A program made the position numbers and the translations under genes. 64,000 nt of DNA from Elioraea sp. (lineage in GTDB: Bacteria; Pseudomonadota; Alphaproteobacteria; Acetobacterales; Acetobacteraceae), in NCBI RefSeq assembly GCF_022842375.1, contig NZ_JALHPR010000008.1, positions 62,001-126,000 of the forward strand, written 5' to 3'. The notes under the pieces are model-generated. The model was not told where the DNA came from and searched no databases. It saw only the letters and a program-made list of their open reading frames with translations. Below, piece by piece: positions 57,894 to 64,000 of this stretch; positions within the stretch are counted from its first letter, which is position 1; each line of letters opens with the position of its first letter.

Positions 57894-58672
57894 CGGTGCG
57901 GAAAACCCTTTCCAGCCTTTATGTTGCGCTCGTGCTGTCCTTCCTGATGCTGCCGGTGGCGGTGGTGGTGCTGGCGTCCTTCAGCACGACCTCGTTCCTG
58001 ACCATCCCGCCGCAGGGTGTGACTTTGCGCTGGTATGGGCGCGTACTGAGCAGCCCCGAATACTTGGACGCGATCTGGATCAGCGTCGCGCTCGCCACCT
58101 GCGCCACGCTGGGGGCACTTGCGGTGGGCACCGCCACTTCCTATGCGCTGGTGCGGCGCATCGTGCCGGGGCGCACGCTCATCTCCGCCTTCGTGATGTC
58201 GCCTCTGGTCTTTCCAGGGCTGGTGATCGGCGTGGCGCTGCTGCAGCTCTACGCAGCACTTGGCATGGGCGGCAGCTTCATCGGGCTGCTGCTGGCCCAC
58301 ATGGTGATTACCGTTCCCTACGTGGTACGCACCACGCTGGCGAGCCTGCAAGGCCTGGACAGGGAACTGGAAGACGCAGCCTGTACGCTTGGCGCCACGC
58401 GGCTGGAGGCATTCCGGTTTGTCACGCTGCCGCTGCTGCGCCCCGGGCTTGCCGCCGGCGGGTTGTTCGCCTTCATCACCTCGTTCGACAACGTTCCGGT
58501 ATCGATCTTCCTCACCGGCGTTGGCAGCACCACCCTGCCGGTGAAGATCTTCACCGCGATCGAGTTTGGCGTCGACCCGACAGTGGCCGCCGTCTCCTCT
58601 CTGCTGATCCTGTCCACTGCCGTCGTCCTCGTACTGGCCGAGCGGCAGGTCGGGCTGCACCGGTTCACCTGA
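57890..58672 (+). CDS. ABC transporter permease (PotC-like)
   Basis: MTVRKTLSSLYVALVLSFLMLPVAVVVLASFSTTSFLTIPPQGVTLRWYGRVL...DAACTLGATRLEAFRFVTLPLLRPGLAAGGLFAFITSFDNVPVSIFL; ATGA overlap. Confidence 0.94.
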   Translation: MTVRKTLSSLYVALVLSFLMLPVAVVVLASFSTTSFLTIPPQGVTLRWYGRVLSSPEYLDAIWISVALATCATLGALAVGTATSYALVRRIVPGRTLISAFVMSPLVFPGLVIGVALLQLYAALGMGGSFIGLLLAHMVITVPYVVRTTLASLQGLDRELEDAACTLGATRLEAFRFVTLPLLRPGLAAGGLFAFITSFDNVPVSIFLTGVGSTTLPVKIFTAIEFGVDPTVAAVSSLLILSTAVVLVLAERQVGLHRFT

Positions 58673-58699
58673 ACACCTGACCTGACAACGGGGGCATCA

Positions 58700-59524
58700 A
58701 TGCCGATCACCAAGAATGGCTTCCCGGTGATGCTGAGTTTCGACCTGGACTGCGAGACGCTCTGGACCTCGCGCGATCCGAAGAATGCCGAGCGGCCCAT
58801 CATCATGTCGCAGGGCGCCTATGGCTGGAAGGTCGGGTGCGATCGGGTGCTGGAGCTGCTCGCGCGCTACGGCCTCTCCTGCACCTTCTTCATTCCCGGT
58901 CTCGTGATCGAGCAGCGCCCCGCCCTGATGGAACGCATCCTGAATGCCGGGCACGAGATCGCGCACCATTCCTACTCGCACCGCTGGATCGTCACCCTCT
59001 CGCCGGAGGAAGAGCGCGAGGAGATGGAGAAGGGCATTGCCGCGATCGAGCGCGCGACGGGCCGCAAGCCGCGCGGCTACCGCTCGCCCGCGGCCGAATT
59101 CAGCGCCATCACCCTGCCGCTGATCCGCGACTATGGCTTCTCCTACTCCTCGAACTTCTTCGACGAGGACAGCCCCTACCTGCTTGAGATCGAGGGCAGG
59201 CAGAGCGACGTGGTGGAGTTCCCCTTCGCCTGGGTTCTCGATGACGCGCCGTTCTTCAACTACTCGATCACGCTGCCTGGGCGGACCATGCAGCCGCCCT
59301 CCTCGGTGCTCGAAGGGTGGATCGACGAATTCGACATGCTCTACGCCGAGCAGCGCTACTTCATGCTCGCGATGCACCCGGAGATCATCGGTCGCCCCTC
59401 GCGCATCGCTATGCTGGAGCGCCTGATCCGGCATATCCAGGGCCATCCGAACGTGTGGTTCACACGCTGCGACCAGGCGGCCGACGTGCTTCGCCCAATG
59501 CTGAAGGCAGGGGTGACGCGATGA
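58700..59524 (+). CDS. polysaccharide deacetylase family protein
   Basis: MLSFDLDCETLWTSRDPKNAERP...CTFFIPGLVIEQRPALMERILNAGHEIAHHSYSHRWI...GYRSPAAEFSAITLPLIRDYGFSYSSNFFDED. Confidence 0.92.
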   Translation: MPITKNGFPVMLSFDLDCETLWTSRDPKNAERPIIMSQGAYGWKVGCDRVLELLARYGLSCTFFIPGLVIEQRPALMERILNAGHEIAHHSYSHRWIVTLSPEEEREEMEKGIAAIERATGRKPRGYRSPAAEFSAITLPLIRDYGFSYSSNFFDEDSPYLLEIEGRQSDVVEFPFAWVLDDAPFFNYSITLPGRTMQPPSSVLEGWIDEFDMLYAEQRYFMLAMHPEIIGRPSRIAMLERLIRHIQGHPNVWFTRCDQAADVLRPMLKAGVTR

Positions 59525-60246
59525 GGCTCGGGGGGCGGCGCATCCTTGTCACGGGGGCTGCAAGCGGCATCGGCCGTGCCATTGCCCACCGCTTCGTCCA
59601 GGAAGGAGCGCAAGTCGCGCTGCTCGACCGCGTTCCGATCATCGACACAGCGATCGCCATTCAATGCGACCTGCTTGACCAGGCCGCAATAGCGCCCGCC
59701 GTTACCGATGCCGCTGCGCGCATGGGCGGCCTTGATGGCGTGGTGAACTGCGCCGGCGCCGACCTGATGCAGTCGCTGGAGGACATGTCCCCGGCTGCGT
59801 GGCAGAGGATCATCGATGTGAACCTCACCGCGCCCATGCTCGTCTGTCGTGCCGCGCTGCCAGCGATGAAGGCAGCCGGGCGCGGCACGATCATCGCCGT
59901 CGCCTCGGGTGCCGCGCTGCGGCCGTTGCCGAACCGCACGGCCTACTGCGCGGCCAAGGCTGGAGTGGTGATGTTCTGCAAGTCGCTGTCGATCGAGCTC
60001 TCCGCCAGCAACATTCGCGTCAACGCGGTCTGCCCCGGCATCATCGACACGCCGATGTGGCGCTCGAGCTGGGAAGGTGCACCCGACCCCGAGGCAGAAC
60101 TGGCAATGATCCTTGACCGCTACGTGATCAAGCGCGTCGGGCAGCCGCGTGAGATCGCCGATGCCGCGCTGTTCCTGACCAGCGACGAAAGCAGCTACAT
60201 GACCGGCACGGCAATTGCCGTGGATGGCGGGAGGACCTTTCATTGA
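59521..60246 (+). CDS. SDR family oxidoreductase
   Basis: ILVTGAASGIGRAIAHRF, VNCAGA, YCAAKAGVVMFCKSLSIEL, AVCPGIIDTPMW. Confidence 0.94.
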   Translation: MRLGGRRILVTGAASGIGRAIAHRFVQEGAQVALLDRVPIIDTAIAIQCDLLDQAAIAPAVTDAAARMGGLDGVVNCAGADLMQSLEDMSPAAWQRIIDVNLTAPMLVCRAALPAMKAAGRGTIIAVASGAALRPLPNRTAYCAAKAGVVMFCKSLSIELSASNIRVNAVCPGIIDTPMWRSSWEGAPDPEAELAMILDRYVIKRVGQPREIADAALFLTSDESSYMTGTAIAVDGGRTFH

Positions 60247-60992
60247 CCACCCCACGCTTCGCCGGACGCCACGTGGCGATCACCGGGGCCGCCAACGGCA
60301 TCGGCCGCGCCACCGCGCTGCGCTTCGCCCAGGAAGGGGCGAGTCTGTTCCTGCTGGATCTCGAGGAGGGACCTCTGACCGCCACCGCCGAGGACTGCCG
60401 CGGCCATGGTGCCCGGGTCGCGATCGCTACCGGCGACCTGACGCGCCGCAATGTGGTCGAGAACGCCTTCGCGACGGCCGGGCAGATCGACATCCTGTTC
60501 AACAATGTCGGGCAGAGCGCTCGCGAACGCTCGAAGCCCTTCCACGAGAGCGACCCTGACACCTGGCAGTTCGTGATCAACGTCTCGCTGCTGACCACCA
60601 TGCTCGTCTCGCGCCAGGTCGTGCCCGGGATGCGGGAGCGGGGTGCGGGAAAGATCATCAACATGTCGACCGAAAGCGCCTTCTATGGCGACGTGGGCAT
60701 GGTGGACTATGCGTCCGCCAAGATGGGCGTGATCGGCTTCACGCGGTCGCTGGCGCGTGAACTGGCCCCCCACCGCGTGAACGTCAACGCCGTGGCGCCA
60801 GGCGCCATCCGCACCCGCGCGCATGACCGGTTGCCGAAGGAAGTGATCGACAAGGTGCGGAGTTCCGTACCCATGGGTTTCGTGGCGGAGCCGGCCGATG
60901 TGGCGGGCGTGGTCGCATTCCTGGCCACCGACGATGCCTGCTACATCACCGGCCAGACGCTGCTCATCGATGGCGGACGGTGGATGATTTGA
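60243..60992 (+). CDS. SDR family oxidoreductase
   Basis: TTG start overlapping upstream [76 protein letters not shown]. Confidence 0.93.
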   Translation: MTTPRFAGRHVAITGAANGIGRATALRFAQEGASLFLLDLEEGPLTATAEDCRGHGARVAIATGDLTRRNVVENAFATAGQIDILFNNVGQSARERSKPFHESDPDTWQFVINVSLLTTMLVSRQVVPGMRERGAGKIINMSTESAFYGDVGMVDYASAKMGVIGFTRSLARELAPHRVNVNAVAPGAIRTRAHDRLPKEVIDKVRSSVPMGFVAEPADVAGVVAFLATDDACYITGQTLLIDGGRWMI

Positions 60993-62386
60993 GCACGCTG
61001 CTGCGCCTCTCGGTCACCGAGGCCGCCGCCGCCGTCCGCGAACGACGCGTCTCCCCGGTTACCCTGGTCGAGGCCGTGCTCGACGGGATCGCGCGCACGC
61101 AGGGAACGCTCAACGCCTTCGTGACCGTTGATGCCGATGGCGCGCGCATCGCCGCGCGCGCGGCCGAAGCGGCGGTGATGCGTGGGGACACGCTTGGTCC
61201 CTTGCATGGCGTGCCGTTCTCGGTCAAGGACCTGACTTGGACCAAGGGTCTTCGCACCACGATGGGCTCGAAACTCTTCGAGCAGTTCGTTCCGCAGGAA
61301 GATGCCGTCCCTGTGGCACGGCTTCGCGCCGCCGGCGCCATCCTGGTTGGCAAGACCACAACGCCGGAGTTCGGGCACAAGCCGTTCACCGAATCACCCG
61401 TAAGCGGCATCTCGCGAAACCCGTGGGACCTGTCGCGCACGCCCGGTGGTTCCTCCGGTGGTGCGGCGGCGGCGGTTGCGGCGGGGCTTGGGCCGCTGGC
61501 ACTTGGCACCGATGGCGGCGGCTCGATCCGCATCCCGGCCGCCTGCTGCGGCGTTGTCGGGCTGAAGCCCACCCTCGGCCGTGTCCCGCATATCCACGCA
61601 CCGGACCTGTTTGCCAACAACTCCTACATCGGGCCGATAACCCGGACAGTGGCCGACGCGCGGCTGGCGATGAGCGTGATCGAGGGACCGGACGCGCGCG
61701 ACCCCTACGCCGTCGCCGCCATCCCGCCGCCGGCCCCCCGGCGCCTTCGCGTCGGCTGGGCACCACGGGTCGGTAATGCCCTGCTTGATGGCGAGATCGA
61801 AACGATCACCGGCGAAGCTGTGAAGGCATTGGGCTGCGCGATCGAGCTGGTGGAGATCGACTTTGTCTCTGAGGAAGACGCCTTCCTGGTGATGCTGCAG
61901 TCGAGCCTTGCGGCCCGGCTTGGCCCTCGTCTTGCCGCGGAGCGCGCATCCTTGTCACCCTCGCTGACGGAGACGATCGAGCGTGGGCTGGCGCGTAGCG
62001 CAGCCGAGGTGCTGGACGCCGCGCAGCGGCGCACGGCGCTCTATCGGAAAGTGGTTGCGCTGTTCGATCGGATCGACGTGCTGGCCACGCCAACCATCAG
62101 CGCACCGGCGCCGCCGACGGAGCTAGATCCATTCGCCCCCTTCGCCATCGGCAACGGGGCAGGCGCGCCCGGGCATATCCGCGCCACGTGGTACCCCTAC
62201 ACGTACCCGTTCAACCTCACTGGGCATCCGGCGCTGACGGTTCCGGCCGGGCGCACGCGGGCCGGGCTGCCCGTCGGGCTGCAGCTGGCCGGGCGATGGC
62301 ATGAGGACCATCTGCTGCTCGATCTCGCGCAGCGCCTGGAAGCAGCACGCCCCTGGGCAGCCGCGTGGCCGCCGCATGCCGCATGA
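60989..62386 (+). CDS. amidase (amidase signature family)
   Basis: [24 protein letters not shown]...[78 protein letters not shown] 60989 or GTG 60980 start. Confidence 0.93.
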   Translation: MSTLLRLSVTEAAAAVRERRVSPVTLVEAVLDGIARTQGTLNAFVTVDADGARIAARAAEAAVMRGDTLGPLHGVPFSVKDLTWTKGLRTTMGSKLFEQFVPQEDAVPVARLRAAGAILVGKTTTPEFGHKPFTESPVSGISRNPWDLSRTPGGSSGGAAAAVAAGLGPLALGTDGGGSIRIPAACCGVVGLKPTLGRVPHIHAPDLFANNSYIGPITRTVADARLAMSVIEGPDARDPYAVAAIPPPAPRRLRVGWAPRVGNALLDGEIETITGEAVKALGCAIELVEIDFVSEEDAFLVMLQSSLAARLGPRLAAERASLSPSLTETIERGLARSAAEVLDAAQRRTALYRKVVALFDRIDVLATPTISAPAPPTELDPFAPFAIGNGAGAPGHIRATWYPYTYPFNLTGHPALTVPAGRTRAGLPVGLQLAGRWHEDHLLLDLAQRLEAARPWAAAWPPHAA

Positions 62387-63032
62387 ACGCTGCATAGCTG
62401 CGGACATGGGTGCCGGCATGCGCATCGCCCTCGATCCGCACAACCGGCACCGTTGCCGTGGCGCCGCGTCGCCGGCCCGGATGACGGGATCGATCATCTC
62501 GGGTCCTCAGTGCAGCCAGCCGCCGCGCGGTGCAAGCTAGCGGCTCTGAGGGGTCGTCCCAGCCGGTGCCGTCTCGAATCCCGGCGGGGGGGCGATCTTC
62601 CCAGGGGTGGGAAGCTCGCCGATCGTTTGCACCGGCGCCAGCGTCACGCCACCGCGGCCCCAGTCGCTGCCGTACATCGTCACGATCCAGCCGCCGAGGC
62701 CCGGTGCAGCCAGCGCTTCACTCGCAGCAGCCATCTCCTCGTCCGTCGACCGCGCCGCAAAGGGTGACGTGCCGTCCGTCCTGGCCGAGCACGATCCAGG
62801 AGCACTGGGCGAGAGCCATCAGGCCCCCGCCTCGATGGCGCGGATCTGCGCCTTGAGCTCCGCCAGGCGACGACGCCAGCTGCCTGATAGGGCAGGAAAG
62901 TGAGCTGCGTCGGTCACCGTCACAGTACACGTTGCGCGAGCGTAGCGAGCAGCACATCAACCGCTTTGGAGAGCAGCCTCGGCATTGTCGCACGCGACAT
63001 CAAGTCCGCCGACAGCTTCCTGGGCCAAGCGT

Positions 63033-64000
63033 TCAGCCTAGCCTAGTCAGCGCTTCAGAGATCACCGCGGACGAGTCCACCATCGCATCCGCGACGCGGT
63101 TGCGCGCACGCACGAGCTTGGTTTCGAGCATCCAGCGTGCCTCGCCAGCGGGAAGTGTCGCGAGTTCAGGGACGTTGTAGAGGCAGGGGATCATAGTGGT
63201 CTGCGGCGTGAAACCGTAGGGGTCGTGGCCGTAGGTACCGATCGCGGTGCTCTGCAGGGGAACGAGGATACGGGAGAGCCGCTTCATCGTTGCATTGAGG
63301 AGCTGTGCCGCGTCCTCCGAACCACGTCCAGCAGCGAAGGCTGACGCCTCGGTGGCCGCCCGCGTGTCGAGCCTCGCGGCCTCGGCCGCGAAGCGGTTCG
63401 CAGCGGCCAACGTGCTCTCGAGTCCGACCGTGCTGCCCGCCGGGGCGAGCTCCTGCAGACGCGCCACCACCTGCTCGGCCACCGGGGCGAAGCGGAATGG
63501 CAGCACCGGCGCCGTGCACAGCTCCCACAGATAGGCGCCGTAGACACGGATATGCTCCTGCATCAGCGTCCAGTCCATCTTGTCGAGGCGGTTCTCGACT
63601 GAGTGGTGCCACCAACCGAGGTCGGCCATCGCTGTCGCGCGCAGCTCTGCTTCTGTGAACGAACCTTCGGCATGGAACATCGGGATGCCGATGCCGAAGA
63701 AGGACGCGTCGCCATTCTTGACAGAACGCCTCCACTTCGTCCGCTTCGTGCCCAGCAGGCGTTTCTCGACCGCGTCGAGGAATGGCTTCAGCTCCGCATT
63801 CGAGGCGGTCGACCATTCCGTGGTGCCGACGAAAGCGGGCTGGTCGACCTGGAGGTAGGCCACGCAGTTGGCCCGCAGCCGATCCCAGTTGCGGTCGCAG
63901 AACCAGGATGAGCCCGCCATGGTGCCGGTCTCGTGCGCGGTCCAGAAGCCAAAGGTGATGCCGCGGCGCAACTGCTCACGATGCAGGTTGAACACGCGCG
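63033..64000 (-). CDS. M28-like metallopeptidase, N-terminus beyond the right edge
   Basis: GITFGFWTAHETGTMAGSSWFCDRNWDRLRANCVAYLQVDQPAFVG...SFFGIGIPMFHAEGSF...WWHHSVENRLDKMDWTLM; frame open to the window end. Confidence 0.75.
   Translation of the reverse strand, partial: RVFNLHREQLRRGITFGFWTAHETGTMAGSSWFCDRNWDRLRANCVAYLQVDQPAFVGTTEWSTASNAELKPFLDAVEKRLLGTKRTKWRRSVKNGDASFFGIGIPMFHAEGSFTEAELRATAMADLGWWHHSVENRLDKMDWTLMQEHIRVYGAYLWELCTAPVLPFRFAPVAEQVVARLQELAPAGSTVGLESTLAAANRFAAEAARLDTRAATEASAFAAGRGSEDAAQLLNATMKRLSRILVPLQSTAIGTYGHDPYGFTPQTTMIPCLYNVPELATLPAGEARWMLETKLVRARNRVADAMVDSSAVISEALTRLG

Overview
High-GC alphaproteobacterial-type chromosomal window (Acetobacteraceae/Roseomonas-like by protein feel; inference only) with about 48 protein-coding calls and no rRNA, tRNA or CRISPR recognised. 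Main blocks: (1) 1-17.3 kb: two enoyl-CoA hydratase + acyl-CoA ligase pairs, a TetR regulator, class II aldolase, an orphan TTT-type (Bug) binding protein, ornithine cyclodeaminase, a Pot-type ABC transporter with both permeases fused into one ORF, an HcnABC/opine-oxidase-like three-component dehydrogenase, a saccharopine-dehydrogenase-like protein and an IclR regulator. A 10-bp-arm palindrome is shared by two promoters of this block. (2) 17.3-31.3 kb: the most unusual locus. A Crp/Fnr regulator is divergent from a tightly overlapping run of seven intact PF04392-like periplasmic binding proteins plus one deleted copy. These run, mostly by 4-nt ATGA overlaps, into a Cache-like/HAMP sensor histidine kinase, a stand-alone receiver, a receiver-adenylate cyclase, and a SulP transporter with STAS and cyclic-nucleotide-binding domains. 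There is no ABC permease or ATPase in this run, and a CRP-like TGTGC-N6-GCACA site lies in the divergent promoter region. I propose this as a binding-protein/two-component/cAMP-gated transport module. (3) 31.5-42.2 kb: 2OG-Fe(II) oxygenase, second Pot-type ABC transporter with a 14-bp tandem repeat of coupled mini-ORFs between the permeases, PuuE-like deacetylase, SIS + PfkB pair (FrlB/FrlD-like arrangement), amidohydrolase. (4) 42.6-54.5 kb: copper/silver resistance island (CusB-like fusion, CusA, two-component system, DUF305, DUF411, Met-rich Spy-like, DUF2933, CopA) with a repeated candidate operator. (5) 55-62.4 kb: third Pot-type ABC transporter, deacetylase, two SDRs, amidase. (6) partial M28-like peptidase at the right edge. 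Family names come from motif reading without database searches.
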